From positions 1-7,308 of the forward strand of contig DQCI01000206.1 of the NCBI GenBank assembly GCA_003545125.1: a DNA stretch of 7,308 bases. The letters run 5' to 3'. Positions 1 through 6,646 of the stretch are shown here, piece by piece. A model generated the notes under the pieces. It ran no database searches. It saw only the letters and a program-made list of their open reading frames with translations, and was not told where the DNA came from. Made by a program: the position numbers and the translations under genes. This DNA is from Paracoccaceae bacterium. Lineage in GTDB: Bacteria > Pseudomonadota > Alphaproteobacteria > Rhodobacterales > Rhodobacteraceae. Position 1 is the stretch's first letter. Every line of letters begins with the position of its first letter.

Positions 1-919
1 TCGGCGCCGCCGTGCCCAGAGTGCCGAACTCGGCATGGGTGATCCCGATGATGTGGACCGGCGCGCCGGTCGGGGTGCCGAATGCGCCCCAGCCGTCGTG
101 GGGGCCGGTGAGGCTCCAGCGCACCGCGGCACGCGGCGGCATTGTCGGATCGTCGCGGCCGATGACATGGTCGAGAGTGAACCTGGCCGAGGGGAAGGCC
201 GCGCGCAGGCCCATCCAGAACCGGTCGGCCGGGGCCCAGCCGTGGCCGGTGACGGCACCGGGGTATTCCAGCTGTGCCGCCCGGTCGTAGCAGGTGCCGA
301 TCGCCGCCATATCCGCCGACATGATCCGGGTGAGCAGCCCGGACAGCCGCTGGCCCCATTCGTTGTCGTTGCCGGTGCCGGTGTACGGGCCGGGCAGGTC
401 GGTTTCGGGCGTGAGCGGCCGCACGCAGGCTTCGGGACCGCCCTCGCGCGCGATCAGGTCGCGGGCGAAGTCTTTCGGCTCCCAGCCCATCTGCCGCACG
501 ATCGCGCCCTGGTCGCGGATCAGCCACTCGTCGTTGATCTGATTGTCGATGGCGTGACAGTCGGCAAGAATCCGGTATTGCAGCTTTTTGCCAGTCGCCT
601 TGCCGTACACGCCATCGCCCGAGTGGGTCGCGGTGGAGATGATCCGGTGCGAGGACAGCATCCCCGCCTCCGGCGTGCCCGACCAGATCACGTCCTCGCC
701 GAGGAGTTGACGGTCGGGGAACTCGGCCAATGTCGCCATCGTGGCGGCGATCACACCCTCGTTGCCAACCACGACGCTCCCGGGTGCGCGCACGACGATG
801 TCGGGCGCATAGTAGCCCTGCAGCGTGGATATGCCGCGATCTTCCCAGATCTCCTTGGTGATGCCGATGATGTAGTCGGGGAAATCGGCGAACTTCGGGT
901 CAAATCCCGTCATGCTCAT
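1..919 (-). CDS. Two-domain SnoaL/NTF2-like protein, 3' end cut off by the window
   Basis: The frame stays open from an ATG at 919 to the left edge and gives 306 residues without a stop; the C-terminus is outside the window. It begins MSMTGFDPKF. Domain 1 (about residues 12-150) carries the SnoaL-type strand pattern: THSG at 98-101, KATGKK at 107-112 and EWLIRD at 131-136, whose Asp136 sits where SnoaL-family cyclases keep their acid/base aspartate. Domain 2 (about 185 onward) shows GPHDGWGAFGTPTG at 272-285, the same family hallmark, and is interrupted before its own aspartate. ATG 919 is preferred over ATG 928 and ATG 913 because AAGGA at 928-932 lies 8 bases upstream of it. The start overlaps the regulator's stop (ATGA), so translation is probably coupled. 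The likely role is an isomerase, cyclase or hydratase on a catabolic intermediate in the cytoplasm; there is no signal peptide. Family call is firm, function unknown. Confidence 0.85.
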   Translation of the reverse strand, partial: MSMTGFDPKFADFPDYIIGITKEIWEDRGISTLQGYYAPDIVVRAPGSVVVGNEGVIAATMATLAEFPDRQLLGEDVIWSGTPEAGMLSSHRIISTATHSGDGVYGKATGKKLQYRILADCHAIDNQINDEWLIRDQGAIVRQMGWEPKDFARDLIAREGGPEACVRPLTPETDLPGPYTGTGNDNEWGQRLSGLLTRIMSADMAAIGTCYDRAAQLEYPGAVTGHGWAPADRFWMGLRAAFPSARFTLDHVIGRDDPTMPPRAAVRWSLTGPHDGWGAFGTPTGAPVHIIGITHAEFGTLGTAAP

Positions 920-1974
920 GTGGTCCATCCTTTTTGCGCAATCGCTTCGCTGCTTGAGCGCCATCCTTCGGGTATCCGGGCCGATCCGCGCAGGATCAGC
1001 GGCGCCTCGATGGCGACCGCCCGCACGGGTGCGTCGGGGGTTTCGATCTGGCCGAGCAAGAGATCGACCGTGTGTTCAACCATCAGGTTCGCGCGCTGGC
1101 GCACCGTCGTGAGATCATAGGCCGCCCAGGCGGCGGGCGGCACGTCGTCGTATCCGACGACCGAGACGTCCTGCGGCACACGCAGGCCCAACTCGGCGCG
1201 CAGCACGTCCATGACCGCAAAGGCCATGTGATCGTTGGCAACGAAGACGGCATCGGGCCGGTCGGCGCGGTCGAACATCCTTCGCGCGGCGCTACGCGCC
1301 TGTTCCAGAACGAAGTTGCCCACCTCGCGCGCATACAGGTCCTGTCCCGCCGCGCTCAGCGCCGCCCGGAAACCGGCCTCGCGATCACGCTGCGTCGATG
1401 CCCCCTCCCAGCCTGCGATATACGCGATCCGCTCGTGCCCGCCGGCAATCAGGAACTCCGCCACACGGCGACCGCCCGCGTGGTTGTCGGAGGTCACGGC
1501 CGAAAACGCATGGCCCTCCTGCGTCCGGTTGAAAAACACGATCGGCACGCTTGCGTCCCGGCACCGCTGCGCGAGGTCGGACGACACCGACACCGAGGCC
1601 GCGATGATCCCGTCGACCTGGTAGTCGAGGATCTCATCGAACACGTGGTCGATATTCGACGCGGTATTGCCGGCCATGAACACGAGCACATGGTAGCCGC
1701 GCGCCTGGAGCGCGTTCGACAGCTTCTCCAGCGCCTCCGGATAGAAGTGATTTTCGAGATAGGCGACGATCAGCCCGATAATGCGGCTCTTGCCCGAGAC
1801 CATCGCGCGGGCCAGCACATTGGGGCGATAGCCAAGCTCGGCGGCCGCCTTGCGCACCTTCTCCTGGGTCGCTTTCGAGGCGGAAGCGCCGGGCGTGAAC
1901 ACCCGGCTCACCGCCGACTGGCTGACACCCGCCCGCGCCGCGACCTCTGCCGATGTGACCCGTGCCTGCGCCAT
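916..1974 (-). CDS. LacI-family transcriptional regulator
   Basis: The 352-residue length is normal for LacI/GalR repressors. The N-terminal helix-turn-helix spans about residues 6-26 (TSAEVAARAGVSQSAVSRVF), followed by the third helix and LGYRPN at 47-52. The hinge helix follows (NVLARAMVSGKS, 52-63). From IIGLIV onward comes a periplasmic-binding-protein-like effector domain with typical landmarks: FFNR, TSDNHAGGRR, AFVMD-like strand-helix turns and SVVGYDD. It is a cytoplasmic DNA-binding dimer expected to release its operator, or change affinity, on binding a small molecule, probably the imported solute or an early intermediate. The start is the ATG at 1974, because residues upstream in the same frame are out-of-frame SDR code. 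Its start overlaps the SDR stop by one base (TGATG), with GGAG very close upstream, suggesting coupled translation. It sits inside the operon, so it is probably autoregulated. No convincing operator is visible in the window; the main promoter is probably beyond the right edge. Confidence 0.95.
   Translation of the reverse strand: MAQARVTSAEVAARAGVSQSAVSRVFTPGASASKATQEKVRKAAAELGYRPNVLARAMVSGKSRIIGLIVAYLENHFYPEALEKLSNALQARGYHVLVFMAGNTASNIDHVFDEILDYQVDGIIAASVSVSSDLAQRCRDASVPIVFFNRTQEGHAFSAVTSDNHAGGRRVAEFLIAGGHERIAYIAGWEGASTQRDREAGFRAALSAAGQDLYAREVGNFVLEQARSAARRMFDRADRPDAVFVANDHMAFAVMDVLRAELGLRVPQDVSVVGYDDVPPAAWAAYDLTTVRQRANLMVEHTVDLLLGQIETPDAPVRAVAIEAPLILRGSARIPEGWRSSSEAIAQKGWTT
928..932 (-). 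promoter_or_regulatory. Ribosome binding site deciding the start at 919
   Basis: AAGGA on the minus strand lies inside the last codons of the LacI-type gene, 8 bases before ATG 919. The in-frame ATG at 928 overlaps this motif and the one at 913 is 14 bases away, so 919 is the best-spaced start. Confidence 0.6.
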
Positions 1975-2738
1975 CACTCCGCCGTCCAGCCGCCGTCGAC
2001 CATCAGAGAAGACCCGGTCACCAGCGCACTGGCGTCGGAGGCGAGGTACACCACCGCGCCCATGATGTCCTCGACCTCGCCGACGCGCCCGAGCTTGATC
2101 TTCTCCTCCACCCAGGTCCGTCGCTCCGGGCGGTCGAAAGTCTGCTTGGTGAGCGGCGTGACCACGAAGGTCGGACAGATCGTGTTGACGCGGATGCCGT
2201 GCCCGCCCCATTCGATGGCCATCGATTTCGTGAACCCCTCGACCGCATGTTTGGAGGCGCTATAGACCGCCCGGTCGAGGCCGCCGACCTTGGCCATCTG
2301 GCTCGAAATCGTCACGATCGAGCCCCGGATGCCAGCGTGAACCATGCCGTGCGCGACCCCCACAGCCAGGAAGTAGGCGCCCTTCACATTCGCATCCATG
2401 ACCGCATCGTAATCGGCCGGATCGGTCTCGAGCGCCGGGCTGTGCCGGGCTATTCCCGCCGAGTTGACCAGCACGTCGACCGGGCCGACCGGCGCAATCG
2501 CGTCGCGCATCCCGGCCACGTCGCTGATGTCCAGCCGCAGCGCTTCGGCCGAGTGGCCCGCCTGCCGCATCGCCTCCACCGCCGCGCCCAACCGCTCTTG
2601 CCCCCGCGCGGCCATGATTACATGGGCGCCCGCCTCTCCGAGAGCCGCGGCGGATCCGAGCCCGATCCCCGACGAGGCGCCGGCGACCAGCGCGCGCTTG
2701 CCGTCGAGCCGAAAGGAGGGGGTGCGTGGCAAGGTCAT
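1974..2738 (-). CDS. Short-chain dehydrogenase/reductase (SDR), classical type
   Basis: The protein has 254 residues, the usual length for a classical SDR. It has a Rossmann cofactor motif AGASSGIG (19-26, with Ala in place of the usual Thr), NSAG at 92-95, the structural Asn117 (NVKG), catalytic Ser146, and YSASK with Tyr159 and Lys163. It ends in the common MVDGGWTAE tail. The strand after the glycine motif ends VIMAAR, with no acidic residue at its tip, which fits NADP(H) better than NAD(H); this is inference. The reaction is probably reversible oxidation of a secondary alcohol to a ketone. Start choice: ATG 2738 leaves one base after the preceding stop and begins MTLPRTPSF. A GTG at 2756 would add six residues and overlap the upstream gene by 17 bases; it cannot be excluded. 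FabG-like and polyol-dehydrogenase members look alike, so the substrate is open. Its place next to an ABC sugar-type importer and LacI regulator favours catabolism over fatty-acid synthesis. Confidence 0.93.
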   Translation of the reverse strand: MTLPRTPSFRLDGKRALVAGASSGIGLGSAAALGEAGAHVIMAARGQERLGAAVEAMRQAGHSAEALRLDISDVAGMRDAIAPVGPVDVLVNSAGIARHSPALETDPADYDAVMDANVKGAYFLAVGVAHGMVHAGIRGSIVTISSQMAKVGGLDRAVYSASKHAVEGFTKSMAIEWGGHGIRVNTICPTFVVTPLTKQTFDRPERRTWVEEKIKLGRVGEVEDIMGAVVYLASDASALVTGSSLMVDGGWTAE

Positions 2739-2739
2739 C

Positions 2740-3789
2740 TCAATGCTGCCCCCCACGCAGGTCTATCCGGCCCAGATTGCGGGCCTTGTTGAATTCGCGC
2801 AGTCGGGCGAAGACATTGACACCGAGTTGGGCGTAGGCGTCCAGAAGATCGACCATGACCCAGTTCTCCCGGATCAGCCCGTTCTCGATCCGCCAGAAAT
2901 CGAGCGAACGCAGGGTGATCCTTTGTCCCGTCGGTGCGATCCCGAGCCAGCCGTCATGGCTGACGGTCTGGACCATGTTGGGCCAGCCGGTCACAGCCGC
3001 GTAGTTGGCGTCCCCGAAGAAGTGATGGGTGATGCCTTCGACATATTGTCCCCGGTCCGGCATCCCGGCGAGAAACGGGATCTGGTGCCAGTTGCGAAAC
3101 CCCTCGATCCCCCGGCCCGTACCGATCCCGGAGGGGCCGTACCAGTTCATCCGCGGGTGCCAGAACCGCTCCAGCTCCATCACCTCCACACCGCCCTCGG
3201 CGGGGTGTTTCGTGAGGTATTCCAGCATCTCGACGATGTGATTGCAGCTGGCCTGCGCGCGCGCCGCGTCCCACGGCCCCGGCACCAGCCCGTCATGCAT
3301 GGCGGGCCCCGGCACGTGCCATTCCCGACCCAGCGACGGCGCCATCGGCCAGGCGCCCGCCTGGAGCATCACCTCGGGAATATCCCACAGCGCCTGGATC
3401 TCGACCACCTTGCCGTCCACGATCCGGTAAAACTCGTGGAAGCGCATATGCACCTGGTGGCCGGTGGGCGGGATGTCGAGCCAGGGCCCCGTCATCACCC
3501 CGGTGTAATACCCGCCCGCGCCGACCCAGTCGTCGCCATCCTCGGTATGGCCGGCCATGACGATGTTGTCGCGCCGCTCGAGATCTGGCATCGCTGCGAA
3601 CAACGCCGCATAGGCCCCGTCATAGAGCCCGTCCGCCCCGGTCATGTCACCCAGGGGATGGGCAAACCGGCACAGCGCGTCGGGCGTGAGCGCCGCTTCC
3701 AGCGCGCCGCGCACGCCGCGCTCGGAAAAATCGTACATCGCCGCCCGAAGCGGGGCGATCAGGGCTTTGTTCGCCGTGTGCTGGTCCAC
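2740..3789 (-). CDS. Two-domain SnoaL/NTF2-like (ester cyclase-type) protein
   Basis: This 349-residue protein carries two SnoaL-like alpha+beta cone domains, about residues 15-145 and 180-330. Domain 1 shows DIPPTGHQVHMRFHEFYR (105-122) and DGKVVEIQALWD, with Asp136 conserved but the family Trp replaced by Gln132. Domain 2 shows GIAPTGQR (283-290), DFWRIENG and NWVMVD with Trp310 and Asp314. The second domain is close to the single-domain protein at 5709-5179: I count 27 identities over 45 aligned residues from GIA to the VF pair. Both domains keep the aspartate expected to act as acid/base in SnoaL enzymes, so catalysis is plausible, but a binding role is possible. The start is a GTG at 3789, supported by AAGGAG 8 bases upstream. 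It follows the HisD-like gene by 68 bases and precedes the SDR by one base. There is no signal peptide, so it is probably cytoplasmic. The reaction is unknown. Confidence 0.9.
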   Translation of the reverse strand: MDQHTANKALIAPLRAAMYDFSERGVRGALEAALTPDALCRFAHPLGDMTGADGLYDGAYAALFAAMPDLERRDNIVMAGHTEDGDDWVGAGGYYTGVMTGPWLDIPPTGHQVHMRFHEFYRIVDGKVVEIQALWDIPEVMLQAGAWPMAPSLGREWHVPGPAMHDGLVPGPWDAARAQASCNHIVEMLEYLTKHPAEGGVEVMELERFWHPRMNWYGPSGIGTGRGIEGFRNWHQIPFLAGMPDRGQYVEGITHHFFGDANYAAVTGWPNMVQTVSHDGWLGIAPTGQRITLRSLDFWRIENGLIRENWVMVDLLDAYAQLGVNVFARLREFNKARNLGRIDLRGGQH

Positions 3790-3857
3790 GCAGGTTGCTC
3801 CTTCATCTCACCAGAAATCCTCCCGGGGTCCTGGGGCAGCACCGCCGGTCTCTTCGG
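3790..3857 (-). other. 68-base gap between the HisD-like and SnoaL-like genes
   Basis: The gap is GC-rich, with a CCCGGG palindrome and a weak 4-base GCCG/CGGC stem directly after the HisD-like stop. I see no U-run terminator and no clear -35/-10 pair. It holds the ribosome binding site for the next gene and otherwise nothing I can name. Transcription probably continues through it. Confidence 0.5.
3798..3803 (-). promoter_or_regulatory. Ribosome binding site deciding the GTG start at 3789
   Basis: AAGGAG on the minus strand, 8 bases before the GTG. The nearest upstream ATG (3806) is out of frame, and the first in-frame ATG is 17 codons into the protein with domain 1 already under way. The GTG is therefore the best start. 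Confidence 0.65.
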
Positions 3858-5168
3858 CTACTCGGCCGCCTCGCCGTAGCCGACGTTCTTTCCCCCATAG
3901 CGCCGCACCCGCACGTTGCATTGCTCGGCATGGCCGACGAAGCCCTCCAGCAGACATAGCCGCGAGCCATAGGCGCCGATCATCGCCGCCGCCTCGTCTG
4001 TCGTCACGCGCTGGTAGCTGTGGGTTTTCAGAAACTTGCCGACCCAGAGCCCGCCGGTATAGCGGCCCGCCTTGTTCGTCGGCAGGGTATGGTTGGTGCC
4101 GATCACCTTGTCGCCGTTGGCAACGTTGGTGCGGGGCCCGAGGAACAGCGCGCCGTAGCTGTGCATGTGCTCGAGGAACCAGTCGTCGCGGTCGGTCATC
4201 ACCTGGACGTGCTCATAGGCCATGTCGTTGGCCACCTTCAGCATCTCGTCGTAGGTGTCACAGAGCACCACGTCGCCGTACTCCTCCCAGCTCACACGGG
4301 CGGTACCGGCGGTGGGCAGGATCTCAAGCAACCGGTCGCATTCGGCCAACGTCGCCTCGGCGAGCTTCTTCGAGTTGGTGATGAGGCAGGCGGGGCTGTT
4401 GTAGCCGTGCTCGGCCTGGCCGAGCAGGTCGGTGGCGCAGATCTCCGCATCCACCGTCTCGTCGGCAATCACCATGGTCTCGGTCGGCCCCGCGAAGAGG
4501 TCGATGCCGACGCGCCCATAGAGCTGGCGCTTGGCCTCGGCGACAAAGGCGTTGCCGGGCCCGACCAACAGGTGCACAGGCTCGATCGTCTCGGTGCCGA
4601 TCGCCATCGCGCCGACCGCCTGGATGCCGCCGAGCACATAGATCTCATGCGCGCCGCCCAGATGCATCGCGGCGATCACGGCCGGGTTGGGTTCGCCCTC
4701 GAACGGCGGCGTGGCGGCGATGATGCGCGGCACACCGGCGACCTTGGCGGTGGCCACCGACATATGCGCCGAGGCGACCATCGGGAACTTGCCACCGGGC
4801 ACGTAGCAACCAACGCTTTGCACGGGGATGTTCTTGTGGCCGAGGATCACGCCCGGCAGGGTCTCCACCTCGACGTCGCGCATGCTGTCGCGCTGTGCCT
4901 TGGCGAAGTTCACCACCTGCGCCTGGGCGAACTTGATGTCCTCCATGTCGCGCGCCGACACCTTGGCGATGATCGCCTCGATTTCCTCAGCCGAAAGCCG
5001 GTAGCTCTCGCGGTCGTAGCCATCGAACTTCACCGCCAATTCGCGCACCGCGGCGTCGCCCCGCGCCTCGATATCGGCAAGCGTTGCCTCGACCACGGCA
5101 CGCACCTTGGCGTCGTCCTCGGCGCGTTCGGCTTCGGGTTTGCCGCGCTTCAAATTCTCGATTGCCAT
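3858..5168 (-). CDS. Histidinol-dehydrogenase-family enzyme, probable catabolic alcohol dehydrogenase
   Basis: The 436-residue length is normal for the HisD family. The family signature is at 221-230 ([10 protein letters not shown]). Expected zinc ligands are present: Gln251 and His254 (GQAEHG), Asp353 and His413. Also present are the catalytic Glu319-His320 pair (YEHVQVMT) and His360 in GTNHTLPT. The fold should bind NAD+ and oxidise a primary alcohol to a carboxylate in two steps. True HisD does this to histidinol. The related HpsN does it to 2,3-dihydroxypropane-1-sulfonate. The loop [17 protein letters not shown] (121-137) differs from biosynthetic HisD, and no other his gene is nearby. 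A catabolic role on an imported hydroxylated compound is therefore more likely, though automated pipelines would call it hisD. ATG 5168 is chosen because GAGGAGA lies just upstream, overlapping the previous stop; the frame is open to 5273 but the extension is SnoaL-gene sequence in another frame. Family certain, substrate not. Confidence 0.95.
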   Translation of the reverse strand: MAIENLKRGKPEAERAEDDAKVRAVVEATLADIEARGDAAVRELAVKFDGYDRESYRLSAEEIEAIIAKVSARDMEDIKFAQAQVVNFAKAQRDSMRDVEVETLPGVILGHKNIPVQSVGCYVPGGKFPMVASAHMSVATAKVAGVPRIIAATPPFEGEPNPAVIAAMHLGGAHEIYVLGGIQAVGAMAIGTETIEPVHLLVGPGNAFVAEAKRQLYGRVGIDLFAGPTETMVIADETVDAEICATDLLGQAEHGYNSPACLITNSKKLAEATLAECDRLLEILPTAGTARVSWEEYGDVVLCDTYDEMLKVANDMAYEHVQVMTDRDDWFLEHMHSYGALFLGPRTNVANGDKVIGTNHTLPTNKAGRYTGGLWVGKFLKTHSYQRVTTDEAAAMIGAYGSRLCLLEGFVGHAEQCNVRVRRYGGKNVGYGEAAE

Positions 5169-5173
5169 CCTGT

Positions 5174-5180
5174 TCTCCTC
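5174..5180 (-). promoter_or_regulatory. Strong ribosome binding site of the HisD-like gene
   Basis: GAGGAGA on the minus strand begins inside the TGA stop of the preceding SnoaL-like gene and lies 5 bases before ATG 5168. It fixes the start of the HisD-like protein and ties its translation to the gene before it. Confidence 0.7.
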
Positions 5181-5709
5181 ACAGCTCGGGCCGGGGGGCC
5201 ACCCGCTCGCCCCGGTCGAACGTCTCCCAGCCTTCGCCGCCGAACACGTCGACGCCCAGTTGCGCCAACACATGCGGGAAATCGACCATCACCCAGTTGT
5301 CGGTGATCTTGCCGTCTTCCACTTTCCAAAAATCCATGTAGCGGATCTCGATCCGCTTGCCGGTGGCGGCAATCCCCATGAAGTCACCGGAATGGGTCGC
5401 CTCCTGCCGTCCGAAGGCGGCCGCCCATTCGCCCATGAAAAGCCGCGCCTCGTCGATGCAGGTCTTGTCCGAGAACGCCGCCTGGAACGGGCGCTGCCAG
5501 TTGTCCTGGAATTCCTGAAGGCCGGTTTTTGTCCCGCAGCCGGTATTGCCCCTCCAGCGGAACCCTTCCGCGAAGAACTGGCCGATATCGTCGATCCGGT
5601 GATCGTTGAGCCCGTCGACCATGCCCTCGATCACCGCGCGGGTCGCGGCGGTTTTCGACAGGTCGGTGTCGCGGCTCAACACCGCCTGTTCCGGACGTGA
5701 ACCTTTCAT
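5179..5709 (-). CDS. Single-domain SnoaL/NTF2-like (ester cyclase-type) protein
   Basis: The protein has 176 residues with one SnoaL-like domain, about 18-158. Landmarks in order: a helical start with [37 protein letters not shown] (106-119), DFWKVEDGK (126-134) and NWVMVD with Trp139 and Asp143, the expected acid/base aspartate of the family. The C-terminal third matches domain 2 of the larger protein at 3789-2740 with 27 of 45 residues identical, so one probably arose from the other by duplication and gain or loss of a domain. The gene begins at ATG 5709 with GGAG six bases upstream, 55 bases after the permease stop and 10 bases before the HisD-like start. That placement suggests its product acts alongside the HisD-like enzyme, for example on its substrate or product. 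There is no signal peptide or membrane segment. SnoaL itself is a polyketide cyclase, but nothing here is polyketide-related. Exact reaction unknown. Confidence 0.9.
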   Translation of the reverse strand: MKGSRPEQAVLSRDTDLSKTAATRAVIEGMVDGLNDHRIDDIGQFFAEGFRWRGNTGCGTKTGLQEFQDNWQRPFQAAFSDKTCIDEARLFMGEWAAAFGRQEATHSGDFMGIAATGKRIEIRYMDFWKVEDGKITDNWVMVDFPHVLAQLGVDVFGGEGWETFDRGERVAPRPEL

Positions 5710-5733
5710 GGCAGTCTCCGTTCAGTGCGATGA

Positions 5734-5749
5734 AGGCCCGTCACGGCCT
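5734..5749 (-). repeat. Small GC-rich hairpin between permease and SnoaL-like genes
   Basis: AGGCC and GGCCT form a perfect 5-base inverted repeat around a 6-base loop in the 55-base gap (5710-5764). No U-run follows on either strand, so it is not a standard terminator. It could protect the 3' end of the transporter message or be a protein-binding half-palindrome; it could also be chance in GC-rich DNA. Confidence 0.3.
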
Positions 5750-5764
5750 GAAGAGCCCGCGCCC

Positions 5765-6646
5765 TCATCCTTTCACCGCCCCCGCGGTCAACCCCGAGAC
5801 GATCTGGCGTTGGAAAAACAGCACCAGCACGAAGAGCGGCGCGGTGGCCGAGACCACGGCAGCGACGGCGAACATCACGTTGCCTTCCTCGAAGGTCGAG
5901 CCGAGGAAACCGGCGATCGCCGGCACCATCGTGCGGTTCGATTCCGACAGCAGCATCGAGGTCACGGCGAAGTCATTGTAGGCGAGCAAAAAGCTGAACA
6001 GCCCGGTGGTGATCACGCCCGGCCACATCACCGGGATGATCACGTGCCGGAAAGCCTGAAACTGGGTGCAGCCATCGACCTTGGCGCTCTCGTCGAGGTC
6101 TTTGGGAATGTTGAGGAAAAACGAGTGCAGCATCCACAGGGTGAAGGGCTGGTTGATCGCCACGAGCACGATGATCGAGGTCGGCAGATGGCCCCAGAGG
6201 TTCCACTGGAAGAACGGCAACAGATAGCCCGACACCAAGGTGATATGCGGCATCGCGCGGAACACCAGCGCAATCATCAAGAGCCAGAACGCATAGCGGT
6301 AGCCCGAGCGCGCCAGCGCGTAGCCGCCGAGCGTGCCGAGGGTGAGCGAGATCACCACGGTGAAGATCACGACGATGCCGGTGTTGAGCGCCGCACGCCA
6401 GAACTCTTCCTGAACCCAGGCGCCGTAATAGCCCGCGCCGGTGAATGCGCCGCCGGTTTCCACCATCGTGCGGGTGCCCCAGAGCGCGTAGCGCCAGTCG
6501 GCCTTGGAGAAGAAGTCGCCCTGCACCTTGAACGAGCCCCACAGGGTCCACAGAAACGGGAATGAGGCGATCACGATCCACAGCAGCACGAAGCCGGTCG
6601 ACAGGATGAAAAGCCCGCGCGGGGTCTTGTTGACCTTGCTCGACAT
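5765..6646 (-). CDS. Carbohydrate-type ABC transporter permease (MalG/UgpE family)
   Basis: The 293-residue inner-membrane protein has about six membrane segments: roughly 11-36, 87-111, 118-146, 154-176, 206-230 and 255-280. The cytoplasmic EAA loop that docks on the ATPase lies at about 185-209 (DESAKVDG through IIPVMWPG), with Ser for the second Ala of the motif and the conserved Gly192. The loop between segments 1 and 2 is long (about 40-85), as in other MalG-type subunits. It forms a heterodimer with the preceding permease and imports a sugar, polyol or similar solute from the periplasm. The start MSSKVNK at 6646 overlaps the partner's stop by one base (TGATG) with AAGGTGG a few bases upstream. 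The frame is open further upstream, but that is antiphase partner-gene code. No binding protein or ATPase gene follows it in the window, so these must lie upstream or elsewhere. The transported compound cannot be told from the permease. Confidence 0.95.
   Translation of the reverse strand: MSSKVNKTPRGLFILSTGFVLLWIVIASFPFLWTLWGSFKVQGDFFSKADWRYALWGTRTMVETGGAFTGAGYYGAWVQEEFWRAALNTGIVVIFTVVISLTLGTLGGYALARSGYRYAFWLLMIALVFRAMPHITLVSGYLLPFFQWNLWGHLPTSIIVLVAINQPFTLWMLHSFFLNIPKDLDESAKVDGCTQFQAFRHVIIPVMWPGVITTGLFSFLLAYNDFAVTSMLLSESNRTMVPAIAGFLGSTFEEGNVMFAVAAVVSATAPLFVLVLFFQRQIVSGLTAGAVKG

Noticed and set aside
940..947. AAGCGATT on the minus strand, matching the core AAnCGnTT of LacI-family operators, just before the gene at 919
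   Set aside because: The outer positions do not match the palindrome, it codes for the regulator's C-terminus, and a core of six fixed bases is expected about once or twice in a window of this size.
1975..2211. N-terminal extension of the LacI-type regulator to 431 residues
   Set aside because: The added 79 residues are out-of-frame SDR coding sequence; helix-turn-helix proteins of this family begin just before the motif, as with ATG 1974.
3759..3806. Possible 15-codon leader frame (ATG at 3806) overlapping the GTG start of the SnoaL-like gene
   Set aside because: It has only a weak ribosome binding motif, no recognisable leader features, and the AAGGAG inside it is fully explained by the GTG start.
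3858..5168. Annotation as the histidine-biosynthesis enzyme
   Set aside because: There are no neighbouring his genes, the operon is of transport-plus-catabolism type, and the region around residues 121-137 is unlike biosynthetic HisD. Not excluded by catalytic residues alone.
35..6565. Long open frames on the plus strand (35-1120, 1072-2265, 2464-3879, 4020-5306, 5606-6565)
   Set aside because: They lie antisense to well-recognised minus-strand proteins and their products are rich in Arg, His and Gly without family motifs. They are typical antisense shadows in GC-rich DNA.
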